The notes: generated by a model from the sequence alone, not told the origin. Positions 41,531 through 51,639 are shown, counted from the first letter of the stretch. The stretch is DNA of 64,000 bases from ATX-6F1 sp943369485 (GCA_943369485.1 CALRNH020000001.1:186001-250000); one strand, 5' to 3'. Made by a program: numbers and translations.

Positions 41531-43645
41531 TCAGCTGGCCTGGCGCAGCACTTCCTCCAGCCCGGCGCAGCGCTGGCGATCCAGATGGCCGATGTGCTTG
41601 CGCTCGTTGTAGTAGAGCTCCTGAAAGCGCAAGGCGTCGCCGTTGAGCTCGGCGAACATCACGGCGATCCGGGATTCCATGTCGAGGCCCACGGGGCTCA
41701 GGGCCGCTGCGATGGATGGCTCGAGAGCAGCCGGCTCGCAGCGCTCGTGATCCTCCTGCTGCAGCAGCTGGGCGATGCATTGCTCGAGCGTCTGGAGCCG
41801 CTGGGAGCGCCAGGCATCGAGCAGGTGGCGGCAACGTTTGAGGCTGCGCTGGCGCTCCAGTGCCGCCGTGGTGCCCCGCAGCTGCAACAGCGGCTGGGCC
41901 AGCCCCAGGCGCTGAAGCTCGCTGGGCTCCAGCAGGGGGGTGAGCCGGTTGAGCAGGACGCTCTCCTCCACCAGCAGCCGGTCGGCCAGGAGCTGGGGCA
42001 GATCCAGATCAGCCAGATCGCTGCCGGGATCGCTGCCGCGGTTGACCGCCTCCAGCCGGCCGGCGCCGAGGTTGTCTTCCTCGATCTCACAGAGGGTGGC
42101 CCAGAGCAGGCGGTGGTGTTGGAGGGCAAACTCATCGAGTTCCCGCTGGCGCAGTTCGCGGCGGATCGCGCCGCGGTACGGGCCGCAGTGGAGGTAGAGG
42201 CGCAGCAGTTCCGCCTCGGCCCTCTCCCGCTGGCCGATCTCACCGGGCTGCTCCCAGCGGGCCGCGCGGCCGTGCCAGCGCTGACCCTTCACCTGCAGTC
42301 GCAGGTCGTCTTCGAGCTGGCGGGCGACGCGGGCCTGGCCACCGGAGAGGCGCTCAGCCACCTTCTGCAGGTAGTGGCTGCGCAGGGCGCTCTGGGGCAG
42401 CTTGCCCAGCAGGGCCACCAGGGCCTGAACCGCCTGCTGGAACTGTTCGGCCTTGGCAAGGTCTTGGCCCTCGAGAGCCTGCTCGATCTGCCAGTCGAGC
42501 CACTGGGGCGCCTGCTCCAGCAGGGCGCGGTACTCCCCCGCTCCGTGCTGCTTGAGAAACTCATCCGGGTCCTTTCCGGCGGGAAGTTGCAGCACCCGCA
42601 GCTCCAGTTGACCCTGCAGGGCCAGCTGCTCCACTTCGCCGATCGCCCGCTGGGCCGCCCGCACCCCCGCCCCGTCGGTGTCGAAGTTGAGCACCAGGCG
42701 GCGGCTGTCGCAGCAGCGGCAGAGCTGGGTGATCTGCTGGCTGCTGAGGGCCGTGCCGAGGGACGCCACCGCGTTGGTGATGCCGGCGGCGTGGAGGGCG
42801 ATCACATCGAAGTAACCCTCCACCACCACCGCCTGGTCGTCCTTGCGGATCGCGGCGCTGGCGCGATCTAGCCCGAACAGATGCTTGCCCTTCTCGAACA
42901 CCTCCGTCTCCGGGGAGTTGAGGTATTTGGGCTCGGCCCCATCAAGGCTGCGGCCGCCGAAACCGATCACCCGGCCCTGACGGTCGCGGATCGGCACCAT
43001 CACCCGGTGGCGGAAGCGGTCATAGAAGCCGCGGCTGTTCTCGGCCGACGCACCCTTGCGCGGCACCACCAGACCGGCGGCCTCCAGCAGCTCGGGGGCG
43101 AACCCCTCCACCTGCTGCAGGTGACTGAGCAGCCCATCCCAGCGTTCGGGGGCGTAGCCCAGCTCGAAGGACTCCAGGGTGGTTTCGCTCAGGCCCCGCT
43201 GCTCCTTGAGGTAGGCCAGGGCGGAGGCCCCCTCCGGGCTGCGCAGCTGGGCGCGGAACCAGCCGCTGGCCAGGCCCAGCACCCGGTGCAGCTGCTCCTG
43301 GCGTGAGAGCTTCTGGCGCAGGCGCTCCTGCTGGGGGCCATCAAGGGTCTCGACGGGCAACTGGTACTTGCGCGCCAGTTCCAGAACCACATCGCTGAAA
43401 CTGTGGCGCTGCAGCTCCATCAGGAACTTGATCGCGTTGCCGCCGGCGCCACAGGAAAAGCAGTAGTAGAACTGCTTGGCCGGTGAGACCGTCATCGACG
43501 GCGATGTGTCGTCGTGGAAGGGGCAGATCCCCACGAACTCGCGCCCCTTCTTCTTGAGCACCACGTGCTCTCCCACCACATCGACGATGTCAGCACGCTC
43601 CTTGACGGCTTCGATCGTGCGGGGGTGGAGGCGCGGCAGGCTCAA
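41531..43645 (-). CDS. dnaG: DNA primase
   Basis: DnaG makes RNA primers for replication. The 704-residue product starts at TTG 43643-43645 (SLPRLHPRTIEAVKERADIVDVVG). The zinc-binding domain is CPFHDDTSPSMTVSPAKQFYYCFSCGAGG. The TOPRIM core has VVVEGYFDVIALHAAG and LVLNFDTDGAG, and the C-terminal helicase-binding region is long. A GTG or upstream start would run into the divergent EamA gene. The domain order is standard. Confidence 0.94.
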   Translation of the reverse strand: MSLPRLHPRTIEAVKERADIVDVVGEHVVLKKKGREFVGICPFHDDTSPSMTVSPAKQFYYCFSCGAGGNAIKFLMELQRHSFSDVVLELARKYQLPVETLDGPQQERLRQKLSRQEQLHRVLGLASGWFRAQLRSPEGASALAYLKEQRGLSETTLESFELGYAPERWDGLLSHLQQVEGFAPELLEAAGLVVPRKGASAENSRGFYDRFRHRVMVPIRDRQGRVIGFGGRSLDGAEPKYLNSPETEVFEKGKHLFGLDRASAAIRKDDQAVVVEGYFDVIALHAAGITNAVASLGTALSSQQITQLCRCCDSRRLVLNFDTDGAGVRAAQRAIGEVEQLALQGQLELRVLQLPAGKDPDEFLKQHGAGEYRALLEQAPQWLDWQIEQALEGQDLAKAEQFQQAVQALVALLGKLPQSALRSHYLQKVAERLSGGQARVARQLEDDLRLQVKGQRWHGRAARWEQPGEIGQRERAEAELLRLYLHCGPYRGAIRRELRQRELDEFALQHHRLLWATLCEIEEDNLGAGRLEAVNRGSDPGSDLADLDLPQLLADRLLVEESVLLNRLTPLLEPSELQRLGLAQPLLQLRGTTAALERQRSLKRCRHLLDAWRSQRLQTLEQCIAQLLQQEDHERCEPAALEPSIAAALSPVGLDMESRIAVMFAELNGDALRFQELYYNERKHIGHLDRQRCAGLEEVLRQAS

Positions 43646-43742
43646 GGCGGTGGATCCGGCACACCACCGGTGGAGTCCGGCGGAGTCCCATTCTGCCCCA
43701 GGACACCAGAAGTGGGGAGGGGAAGGCCAGGCCCTGCTGTGG

Positions 43743-44603
43743 ATGCTCTCCAGTGCCCTGGCCTTCAGCCTGATGGGGGTCTGCGTCAAGGCGGTGGGCA
43801 GTCGCCTGCCTCTGGCGGAGGTGGTACTGGCCCGGGCCCTGGTGAGCGTGGGCCTGAGCTGGTGGCTGCTGCGCCGCCGCAACCTGCCGATCTGGGGCAA
43901 GCGCAAGGGGATGCTGATCCTGCGGGGCGTGATCGGCACGGCGGCCCTGGGCTGCGTCTACGGCGCCCTCACCCAGCTCCCGTTGGCCTCGGCCACGGTG
44001 CTCCAGTACCTCTACCCGACGTTCACGGCCCTGCTGGCCTGGGCCACCCTGCGGGAGCACCTGGCCCCGCAGCTGCTGCTGGCCATGGCCCTGGGCTGGC
44101 TGGGGGTGCTGGTGGTGGCCCAGCCCAGCTGGCTCACCGGCCAGGCCAGCGCCCTGCCGCTGCTGCCACTGCTGTTTGGGGTGGCTGGAGCCGTGCTCAC
44201 GGCCCTGGCCTACGTCAGCGTGCGTGCCCTCGGGCGCAGCGAGCATCCATTGGTGATCGTCTTCTATTTCCCACTGGTGGCGATCCCGCTCACCCTTCCT
44301 TTGGTGGCGCTCCACCCGGTGTTGCCCACGACCACGGAGCTGCTCTGGCTGGTGGGGGTGGGGCTGTTCACCCAACTGGGGCAGATCGGGCTCACCAAGG
44401 GCCTGATGGCCCTGCCGGCGGCCCGGGCGACGGCGATGAGCTACGCCCAGGTGATGTTCGCGGCCCTCTGGGGCTGGCTGTTCTTCGCTGAGCGCCTCAG
44501 CGGCTGGACCATGCTGGGAGCCGCCCTGGTGCTCTGCGCCACACTTCTCAGCCTGGGCGTTCCCCCGACAGGGGCAAGGGATAGGTCAGCCAGTTCTGGC
44601 TGA
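43743..44603 (+). CDS. EamA/DMT family transporter
   Basis: The product has ten hydrophobic segments in two EamA repeats (MLSSALAFSLMGVCVKAVGSRLPLAEVVLARALVSV; and GVAGAVLTALAYVSVRALGRSEHPLVIVFYFPLV). The ATG at 43743 gives 286 residues, while a GTG at 43650 would add 31 non-hydrophobic residues. Such carriers export amino acids or metabolites; the substrate is unknown. It is divergent from dnaG and its 3' end overlaps the antisense lipoprotein gene by 56 bp. Confidence 0.85.
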   Translation: MLSSALAFSLMGVCVKAVGSRLPLAEVVLARALVSVGLSWWLLRRRNLPIWGKRKGMLILRGVIGTAALGCVYGALTQLPLASATVLQYLYPTFTALLAWATLREHLAPQLLLAMALGWLGVLVVAQPSWLTGQASALPLLPLLFGVAGAVLTALAYVSVRALGRSEHPLVIVFYFPLVAIPLTLPLVALHPVLPTTTELLWLVGVGLFTQLGQIGLTKGLMALPAARATAMSYAQVMFAALWGWLFFAERLSGWTMLGAALVLCATLLSLGVPPTGARDRSASSG

Positions 44604-45003
44604 CGCCGTCACTTGTGCCGCTGGGGCGTGCCAGACGCCAGCTCTGTCCCTTCTCGCCCCGCTGCAGGAAGAGCTCAAAGGGGCTGTCGACGCGGATCGG
44701 ATCGCCGGCCAGGCGCCAGTCGAAGCGGCCTTCGAGGCGGAGACCGCGCTGGTCGCCGATGGTCACGGCCTGCTGCTGCTCCACGCGCACCCGACTCACC
44801 TCAGGCAGGCCGGTGGGCTCAAGGGCGAGGGCCTCGGCAATCGAGCGTTGGGTCAGGGCAATCTGCAGCCCAAGGGCCTGGAGCAGCACGCGGTGCGGGG
44901 GCTGGGCGAGGCGATCACAGCCGCCAAGCGCCAGCAAAGTGCTGAGTCCCAGAGCGATCAGGACGGTACGCAGGCGGGCCGGGGTTGGCAGACCGGGCAG
45001 CAT
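44548..45003 (-). CDS. Predicted lipoprotein, unknown function
   Basis: This 151-residue protein starts MLPGLPTPARLRT, with a signal peptide and lipobox LLALGGC. The mature part contains VLLQALGLQIALTQRSIAEALALEPTGLPEVSRVRVE and a beta-rich domain LRLEGRFDWRLAGDPIRVDSPFELFLQRG. An ATG at 45027 sits opposite the ruvA start, but the shorter start gives a better signal peptide. LspA in this window could process it. Confidence 0.75.
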   Translation of the reverse strand: MLPGLPTPARLRTVLIALGLSTLLALGGCDRLAQPPHRVLLQALGLQIALTQRSIAEALALEPTGLPEVSRVRVEQQQAVTIGDQRGLRLEGRFDWRLAGDPIRVDSPFELFLQRGEKGQSWRLARPSGTSDGVSQNWLTYPLPLSGERPG

Positions 45004-45025
45004 GGGGGCCTTCTTAGGTCCCCCC

Positions 45026-45706
45026 ATGATCGGCTGGCTGCAAGGGCAACTCGCCGACCGCTGGCAACAGGGCAGCCGCCACGGCCTGCTGCTGCTCTGC
45101 CATGGGGTCGGCTACGAGGTGCAGATCACCAGCCGCCATTGGACGACGTTGCCGGCCACCGGAGCTGAGCTCGCCCTGGCCACTCACCAGATGATCCGCG
45201 AGGACGCCTGGACCCTCTATGGCTTCGCCGCCCGGAGCGAACGGGATCTGTTCCGCGAGCTGGTGGCCGTGAGTGGGGTCGGGCCACAGATGGCGGTGGG
45301 ACTTCTGGGCTGCCTGGAACCCCGTGAGCTGGTGCGGGCGATCGTGCAGGCGGACCTGCGCCTGCTCAGTTCGGCCCCCGGGGTGGGCAAGCGCACCGCC
45401 GAGCGCCTCTCGGTGGAGTTGCGGGGCCGGCTTGAGGAACGCTTTGGCGCGGAGTCGCTGGGGCTTGAGCCAGGCCGCGAGCGGGCGCCGGATCGCGTCT
45501 GCAAGCTCGAGATGGATCTCGATGGGCCCGCCCTGCAGGGCCCCACCCGCGACGAGGTGCAGCTCACCCTCAGCGCCCTGGGCTACGAAGCACTGGAGAT
45601 CAACCGTGCCCTGAGAGCCGTTGGCGGCCAGGGCCTCGAGGCCAGTGCCGGCGCCGATGTCTGGTTGCGGGAATCCCTGCGCTGGCTCTCAAGGCCGGCG
45701 GCCTGA
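45026..45706 (+). CDS. ruvA: Holliday junction branch migration protein RuvA
   Basis: RuvA binds four-way junctions and loads RuvB. The 226-residue protein starts MIGWLQGQLADRW. It has an OB-fold domain, helix-hairpin-helix motifs VSGVGPQMAVGLLG and APGVGKRTAERLSVELRGRL, and domain III (DEVQLTLSALGYEALEINRAL). An upstream extension in the same frame is antisense to the lipoprotein and is not used. Confidence 0.95.
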   Translation: MIGWLQGQLADRWQQGSRHGLLLLCHGVGYEVQITSRHWTTLPATGAELALATHQMIREDAWTLYGFAARSERDLFRELVAVSGVGPQMAVGLLGCLEPRELVRAIVQADLRLLSSAPGVGKRTAERLSVELRGRLEERFGAESLGLEPGRERAPDRVCKLEMDLDGPALQGPTRDEVQLTLSALGYEALEINRALRAVGGQGLEASAGADVWLRESLRWLSRPAA

Positions 45707-45765
45707 TCGAGGGGCGCATGGGGCGGTAAGTTGTTGGTTTGCTCCGTCAGGGCCAGACGCCGCGC

Positions 45766-46035
45766 ATGCCGCTCGACACCACCAAAAAGCAGGAACTCAT
45801 CAACACCCACCAGACCCACGGCACCGACACCGGTTCCGCGGAAGTGCAGGTGGCCATGCTGAGCGAGCGCATCACCCAGCTCACCGGACACCTGCAGCAG
45901 AACAAGCACGATTTCTCCTCGCGCCAGGGTCTGCTCAAGCTGATCGGACGCCGCAAGCGTCTGCTCTCCTACCTGCGCTCCATCAGCGAGACCCGCTACG
46001 GCAATCTGATCAAAACCCTGGGCATCCGGGGCTGA
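45766..46035 (+). CDS. rpsO: 30S ribosomal protein S15
   Basis: The 89-residue protein starts MPLDTTKKQELINTHQTHGTDTGSAEVQVAMLSERITQLTGHL and ends RRKRLLSYLRSISETRYGNLIKTLGIRG, an exact S15 pattern and length. It binds 16S rRNA helices 20-22. The PAM68-like gene starts 8 bp later. Confidence 0.97.
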   Translation: MPLDTTKKQELINTHQTHGTDTGSAEVQVAMLSERITQLTGHLQQNKHDFSSRQGLLKLIGRRKRLLSYLRSISETRYGNLIKTLGIRG

Positions 46036-46043
46036 GGTCGGCC

Positions 46044-46469
46044 ATGGGACGCCAGAAGAGCGCTCAGGGAGGCCTAGGCCGTGACCCCGGCGCCAACAAG
46101 GCCAGTAGCTCGGCGGCGTCCCGATCGCCTGCGGCGGGGTCCCCCCGGAAGGCCAAAGCGCCAGTCCCCCAGGGCATTCCCCAGTCCGTGGCCAATCGCA
46201 TGGCGCGCCGCATCGCTCTGGCCACCGGCCTGCCCACGTTGATGGGAATGGGCGTGTTCGTGGGCAGTTACCTGCTGGTTAGCCAGGGACGGCTCGACAT
46301 CCCCACGGGCGTCACCCTGGTGAGTTCGGGGGCTCTGTTCCTGCTCGGCCTGGTGGGGCTCAGCTACGGCGTGTTCTCCGCCAGTTGGGAGGAGACCCCC
46401 GGCAGTCTGTTGGGTTTCGAGCAGATCGGCTTGAACCTCTCGCGCCTGCGCGCAAGCGGCCGCTCCTGA
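46044..46469 (+). CDS. PAM68-like photosystem II assembly protein (DUF3464)
   Basis: The 141-residue protein has a basic, Ser/Ala-rich N terminus and the motif VPQGIPQSVANRMARRIALATGLPTLMGMGVFVGSYLL. It has two membrane helices and the C-terminal SASWEETPGSLLGFEQIGLNLSRLR. PAM68 promotes early photosystem II assembly in plants and cyanobacteria. It is probably cotranscribed with rpsO and convergent with dnaE. Confidence 0.88.
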   Translation: MGRQKSAQGGLGRDPGANKASSSAASRSPAAGSPRKAKAPVPQGIPQSVANRMARRIALATGLPTLMGMGVFVGSYLLVSQGRLDIPTGVTLVSSGALFLLGLVGLSYGVFSASWEETPGSLLGFEQIGLNLSRLRASGRS

Positions 46470-46478
46470 GCTCGGAGC

Positions 46479-49400
46479 TCAGCTGGCCATGGGTGAACTG
46501 AGCCGGGCCGAAAAGGCCGCCTGGGCCAGGGTGCCCATGGCGGCGCTGGCGTCGTTGACGCAGAACTGATGCCCCAGACGCACGTAGCGGGTCTCGTGGT
46601 CGCGCCGAACCAACGCCACCACCGGCACCCGCCGGCAGGCCTGCTCCTGCTCGTTGCGGTGCTGCGTGAGGCACTCCCTGAGACGATGCTGCACGGCGAT
46701 GTCGTTGGCCTGCTCGGCCGGGAGCTCCACCAGTAACACCTGCAGATCGTCAATGGCGCGGCAATCGTCAACGATCAGCTGCACCCGATCGTCGCGACGA
46801 TCGACGCTCGCCCAGATCATCAGACGGGCATCCACCATCAGGTGGTCCGCCAGACGCGCATAGGTCTTGGGAAAGACCACCGCTTCGCAGCTGCCGCTGA
46901 GGTCTTCGAGTTGCAGCACCGCCATGCGGTCCCCCTTGCGGGTATTGACCTGACGGATCTCCGGCACCATCGCGACCACGCTGACGCGGGCCTTGTCGGG
47001 CTGCTCCTCCAGGCTGGCCAGGCCGATCGGTGAGAGCAGACGCAACGGCCGGGTGAGCTGCTTGAGCGGGTGATCGGAGAGGTAGAAGCCCACCAGCTCC
47101 TTCTCCAGCCTCAGTTTTTCGCTGGGGGGATAATCGGCCACCGGGGCCGCCTTGGGAGCGGTGCTGAGGTCAGCGATGGCGGCGGGGGGGATTCCGGCGG
47201 GACCATCGCCTGCGGGAGCCTGGCTTGCAGGAACAGCCGAGGCGAACAGATCGAAGAGGTTGCCCTGGCCGCTGGCGCGGTCCTTGGCACGGGAGCTGGC
47301 CCAATCCAGGATCAGATCCAGGTCGGCCATCAGCTGGGCCCGGTTGGCCTTGGGCTCAAGGCTGTCGAGGGCACCGCCGTGGATCAGTGATTCCAGGCCA
47401 CGGCGGTTGAGGGCGTTGCTGGCCAGGCGATCACAGAGGTCGGCCAGGGAGAGGAATGGGCCGTTGGCGCGTTCCTCGATCAGGGTGCGGATGGCGCCAT
47501 CGCCCAGGTTGCGGACGGCCGAGAGGCCGAACAGGATGCGCTCGCCGGTGGGGGTGAAGTCGATGCCGGAAGCATTCACATCGGGAGGCATCACTTCGAT
47601 GCCCATGGCGTTGCAGTTGGAGATGTAGCGCTGAACCTTGTCGGCGGCGCCAGCGTTCACCGTCAGCAGGGCGGCCATGTAAGCCACCGGGTAGTGGGCT
47701 TTGAGGTAAGCGGTTTGGTAGGTGACGGCGCCGTAGGCGGTGGAGTGGCTTTTGTTGAAACAGTATTCAGCGAACAACACCATCTGCTCGAACAACCCTT
47801 CGGCCACTCGTTGATCAACGCCCCGTTCGGTGGCGCCCTGCACGAACAGGCTCTGGTGCTTCTCCATCTCGCTTTTCTTCTTCTTTCCCATCGCCCGCCG
47901 CAGCAGGTCGGCCTCACCGAGGGAATAGCCGGCCAGATCCTGGGCGATGCGCATGATCTGCTCCTGATAGACCATGATTCCGTAGGTCTCCTTGAGGATC
48001 GGCTCCAGGCCAGGACAGGCGAAATCAATGGCCTCGCGGCCGTGCTTGCGGTTGATGAACTTGGGAATCAGCCCCGCATCCAGGGGGCCAGGGCGGTAGA
48101 GCGCCAGGATTGAGGAGATGTCCTCGAGCGAAGAGGGCTTGAGGTCGCGCACGATCTGGCGCATGCCACTGGATTCCAGCTGGAAGATTCCCTCCAGATC
48201 ACCGCGAGCCAGCAGGGCGAAGGTGCTTGCATCCTCGGGGGGGAGGCGATCGGGATCGATCCGCTCACCGATCTGATCGCGTACCAGCTCGATGGTTTTT
48301 TCGATCATCGTGAGGTTCTTCAGCCCCAGGAAGTCCATCTTCAGGAGGCCCATGGCCTCGACATCTTCCATGTAGTACTGGGTGATCACCTGGCCGTCGT
48401 TGTTGCGCTGCAGGGGCACCAGCTCATCGAGCGGTTCGGCGGCGATCACCACGCCCGCCGCATGCACCCCGAAGGTCTTGTTGGTGCCCTCAATGCGCCG
48501 GGCCATGTCAACCCAGCGGCGTACGATCGGATCCTTCTCGTACTTCTCGCGGAACTCAGGAGCCGGTGAGTCTGGCCCGATCATCTGAGCCAGCTTGGCG
48601 GGCTTGCCGCGCACCACGGGGATCAGTTTGGCCAGACGGTCGGCGTCGCCGTAGGGGATGTCGAGCACCCGGGCGACATCCTTGAGCACCGCCTTCGAGG
48701 TCATGCGGTTGAACGTGATGATCTGGGCTACTTTGTCTTCGCCGTAGCGCTTGGTGACATACTCGATCACCTCGCTACGGCGTTCAATGCAGAAGTCGGT
48801 GTCGATGTCCGGCATCGACTTGCGCTCAGGATTCAAGAAGCGCTCGAACAACAACCCGTTGCTGACCGGATCGATGTTGGTGATCCCCAGGGCATAGGCC
48901 ACCAGCGAGCCCGCCGCCGAGCCCCGGCCTGGGCCAACGGGGATGCCGTGATCGCGGGCAAAGCGGATGTAGTCCCAGACCACCAGGAAGTAGGTGGGGA
49001 AACCCATCTGCTCCATCACCTGCAGTTCGAAGGCCAGCCGCTCGCCATAGGTGGGATCGATGGGGTCGGTGGCTGTGAGTTCAAGGCGCTGGCGCAAGCC
49101 CTGATCCGCCACTTCGGTGAGATAGCTGACCGGCGTGTGACCTTCAGGGATCGGGAAGCGGGGCATCTGGTAGCGGCCCAGGATGTCGTAGGGCTCCACC
49201 TTGTCCGCCACCTTGGCCGTATTGGCGATCGCTTCAGCCACCAGCTCCGGCTCGAGGTGGTCGGCGAACAACCGACCCATCTCCGCTTCACTCTTGATGT
49301 ATTCGGTGCCCGTGTAGCGCAGGCGCTTCTCGTCGCTGACGAGCTTGCCGGTGAGCACGCAGAGCAGGGCGTCGTGGGCCTCCACATCGGCACTGCTGAG

Positions 49401-50033
49401 GTAGTGGGCGTCGTTGGTGGCGATCAGCTCGATGCCCAGCTCGGCGGCGATGCGCACCATCTCCACGTTGACGATCCGGTCTTCCGGGGAGCCGTGGTCC
49501 TGGATCTCCAGATAGAAGTCGCCACCGAAGCGCTCCTGATACCAGCGGGCCACATCCCGGGCCACCTCGGGGCGGCCCCGCAGGATCGCCTGGGGGATCT
49601 CACCGCCGAGGCAGGCGGTGGCCACGATCAGGCCCTCGCTGTGGCGCTCCAAACTGGCCTTGTCGATGCAGGCGCGCGCAAAGATGCCCCGCCCGCGCAT
49701 GCCCCTCAGGTGGCTGAGGCTGGTGAGCTTCACCAGGTTGCGGTAGCCGGTGTCGTTCTTGGCCAGCACCACCAGGTGATAGCGCCGCTCTCCTTTGACC
49801 CACGGATCCTCGATCGAACCGTTGATCACATACATCTCGTTGCCGATGATCGGCTTGATGCCGGCCTTTGTGCAGAGCTTGAGCAGTTCGATCGCGCCAT
49901 ACATGACGCCGTGGTCAGTGAGCGCCAGGGCTGGCATGCCCAACTCCACAGCCCGCTCCACCATGGCCGGCAACTGACTCGCCCCGTCAAGAAGGCTGTA
50001 GTCGCTGTGATTGTGGAGGGGGACGAAGGCCAA
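46479..50033 (-). CDS. dnaE: DNA polymerase III alpha subunit, unsplit
   Basis: The 1,184-residue replicative polymerase has a PHP domain (FVPLHNHSDYSLLDGASQ), palm motif PDIDTDFCIERRSEVIEYV, RGSAAGSLVAYALGI, the fingers with FNKSHSTAYGAVTYQTAYLKAHYPVAYMAALL, and an OB-fold region (LSGSCEAVVFPKTYARLADHL). Many beta-cyanobacteria split dnaE by an intein, but this one is continuous. The TTG at 50031-50033 gives MAFVPLHNHSD; other starts to 50087 are possible. Confidence 0.96.
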   Translation of the reverse strand: MAFVPLHNHSDYSLLDGASQLPAMVERAVELGMPALALTDHGVMYGAIELLKLCTKAGIKPIIGNEMYVINGSIEDPWVKGERRYHLVVLAKNDTGYRNLVKLTSLSHLRGMRGRGIFARACIDKASLERHSEGLIVATACLGGEIPQAILRGRPEVARDVARWYQERFGGDFYLEIQDHGSPEDRIVNVEMVRIAAELGIELIATNDAHYLSSADVEAHDALLCVLTGKLVSDEKRLRYTGTEYIKSEAEMGRLFADHLEPELVAEAIANTAKVADKVEPYDILGRYQMPRFPIPEGHTPVSYLTEVADQGLRQRLELTATDPIDPTYGERLAFELQVMEQMGFPTYFLVVWDYIRFARDHGIPVGPGRGSAAGSLVAYALGITNIDPVSNGLLFERFLNPERKSMPDIDTDFCIERRSEVIEYVTKRYGEDKVAQIITFNRMTSKAVLKDVARVLDIPYGDADRLAKLIPVVRGKPAKLAQMIGPDSPAPEFREKYEKDPIVRRWVDMARRIEGTNKTFGVHAAGVVIAAEPLDELVPLQRNNDGQVITQYYMEDVEAMGLLKMDFLGLKNLTMIEKTIELVRDQIGERIDPDRLPPEDASTFALLARGDLEGIFQLESSGMRQIVRDLKPSSLEDISSILALYRPGPLDAGLIPKFINRKHGREAIDFACPGLEPILKETYGIMVYQEQIMRIAQDLAGYSLGEADLLRRAMGKKKKSEMEKHQSLFVQGATERGVDQRVAEGLFEQMVLFAEYCFNKSHSTAYGAVTYQTAYLKAHYPVAYMAALLTVNAGAADKVQRYISNCNAMGIEVMPPDVNASGIDFTPTGERILFGLSAVRNLGDGAIRTLIEERANGPFLSLADLCDRLASNALNRRGLESLIHGGALDSLEPKANRAQLMADLDLILDWASSRAKDRASGQGNLFDLFASAVPASQAPAGDGPAGIPPAAIADLSTAPKAAPVADYPPSEKLRLEKELVGFYLSDHPLKQLTRPLRLLSPIGLASLEEQPDKARVSVVAMVPEIRQVNTRKGDRMAVLQLEDLSGSCEAVVFPKTYARLADHLMVDARLMIWASVDRRDDRVQLIVDDCRAIDDLQVLLVELPAEQANDIAVQHRLRECLTQHRNEQEQACRRVPVVALVRRDHETRYVRLGHQFCVNDASAAMGTLAQAAFSARLSSPMAS

Positions 50034-50145
50034 GGCGATCAAGCGCAGGGCGCCACCACAGGTTGGGCTCAGATTACAGACAACCACCAGATGTGGTGGC
50101 GTCCCCGGGAACTGCTTTCAACGCTCGGTGGCCACCGTGGTGACC

Positions 50146-51606
50146 TCAGCCGATCAGCTGACCCTCGGGCCTGCTCTCCATCACCCGCGCCGCCTGTTCG
50201 TAGTGGTGAGCCACCTGAAGCAACCGTTCCTCCTGAAGCACCCCGGTGATCAGTTGCACCCCGATCGGAAGACTGGCGTCATCGAAACCGCAGGGCAGGC
50301 TGATCGCCGGCAGACCAGCCAAGTTGGCAGGGATCGTCAGCAGGTCGGCCAGGTACATGGCCAGGGGGTCATCGGCGTTGTCACCGCCGCGGAAGGCCGT
50401 GGTGGGGGAGGTGGGAGTGAGCAACACATCAACACGCTCGAAAGCAGCGTCGAAATCCCGTCGAATCAGGGTGCGCACCTGCTGCGCCTTCTTGTAAAAC
50501 GCCTCCACGTAGCCCGCTGAAAGGGCGTAGGTGCCGATCAGGATGCGTCGCTGCACCTCATCACCGAAGCCCTCGGCGCGGCTGCGGGCGGTCATCGCCG
50601 CCAGGCTGGCGGCCCCCTCGCTGCGCAGGCCGTACTTGACCCCGTCGTAGCGGGCCAGGTTGGCGGAGGCCTCCGAGGGGGCGATCACGTAGTACGTGGC
50701 GATGCCGTCGTTGAAGCGCGGGCAACTGACATCGACCAACTCGCAGCCCAGGGCCTGGAGCTGGTCGGCGGCCGCCAGCACCGACGCGGCCACCTGGGGA
50801 TCGAGGCCGTCCTGCTCAAAGCATTCGCGGATCAGACCCACGCGCAGGCCGGCCACAGGACGAACCAGGGCAGCCCTGTAATCGGGCACGGGCACATCCA
50901 GGCAGGTGGCGTCGCGGGGATCCGCTCCGGCGATCACCTGCAGCACTTCCGCTGCATCAGCCACGCTGGACGTGAACGGGCCAATTTGATCGAGAGAGCT
51001 GGCGAACGCCACCAGCCCCCAGCGGCTGACGCGGCCGTAGGTGGGCTTGAGCCCCACCACGCCGCAGAAGGAGGCTGGCTGTCGGATCGAGCCGCCGGTA
51101 TCGGAACCCAGGGAGGCGATGCACTCGCCCGCCGCCACGGCGGCGGCACTGCCGCCGGAGCTACCACCGGGCACCCGCTCAATGTTCCAGGGGTTGCGGG
51201 TGGCCCCGAAGGCGCTGGTCTCGGTGGAGCTGCCCATGGCGAACTCATCGAGATTGGTCTTGCCCAGCATCACCCCGCCCGCCTGCCACAACCGCTCGGT
51301 GACGGTGGATTCATAGGGGGGCACGAAGTGCTCCAGCATGCGGCTGGAGCAGGTGGTGGCAATGCCTTTGGTGCAGAGGTTGTCCTTGATCGCCAGGGGG
51401 ATGCCAGCCAGGGGCGGCAAGGGCTCCCCAGCGGCGCGGGCGGCATCGATGCGCTCGGCATCTGCCCTGGCGCGATCGGCCGTGACCGTCAGGAAGGAAT
51501 GCAGGATGGGATCGACCGCCGCGATCCGGTTCAGGTGAAGGTCGGTGAGTTCACGGGCGGATAGGTCCCCCCGCTCCAGCTGACCCCGCCACTCGGCGAT
51601 CCCCAT
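50146..51606 (-). CDS. gatA: Glutamyl-tRNA(Gln) amidotransferase subunit A
   Basis: GatA releases ammonia from glutamine for tRNA-dependent amidation in GatCAB. The 486-residue amidase-signature protein starts MGIAEWRGQLERGDLSARELT. It has the catalytic lysine in LAIKDNLCTKG, the Ser-cis-Ser pair in GSDTGGSIRQPASFCGVVGLKPTYG, and the C-terminal AGLPAISLPCGFDDASLPIGVQLI. It lies between DUF1816 and dnaE on the minus strand. Confidence 0.96.
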   Translation of the reverse strand: MGIAEWRGQLERGDLSARELTDLHLNRIAAVDPILHSFLTVTADRARADAERIDAARAAGEPLPPLAGIPLAIKDNLCTKGIATTCSSRMLEHFVPPYESTVTERLWQAGGVMLGKTNLDEFAMGSSTETSAFGATRNPWNIERVPGGSSGGSAAAVAAGECIASLGSDTGGSIRQPASFCGVVGLKPTYGRVSRWGLVAFASSLDQIGPFTSSVADAAEVLQVIAGADPRDATCLDVPVPDYRAALVRPVAGLRVGLIRECFEQDGLDPQVAASVLAAADQLQALGCELVDVSCPRFNDGIATYYVIAPSEASANLARYDGVKYGLRSEGAASLAAMTARSRAEGFGDEVQRRILIGTYALSAGYVEAFYKKAQQVRTLIRRDFDAAFERVDVLLTPTSPTTAFRGGDNADDPLAMYLADLLTIPANLAGLPAISLPCGFDDASLPIGVQLITGVLQEERLLQVAHHYEQAARVMESRPEGQLIG

Positions 51607-51639
51607 CAACCTCTGACCACTCTCAAGGCCGACGCTAGT

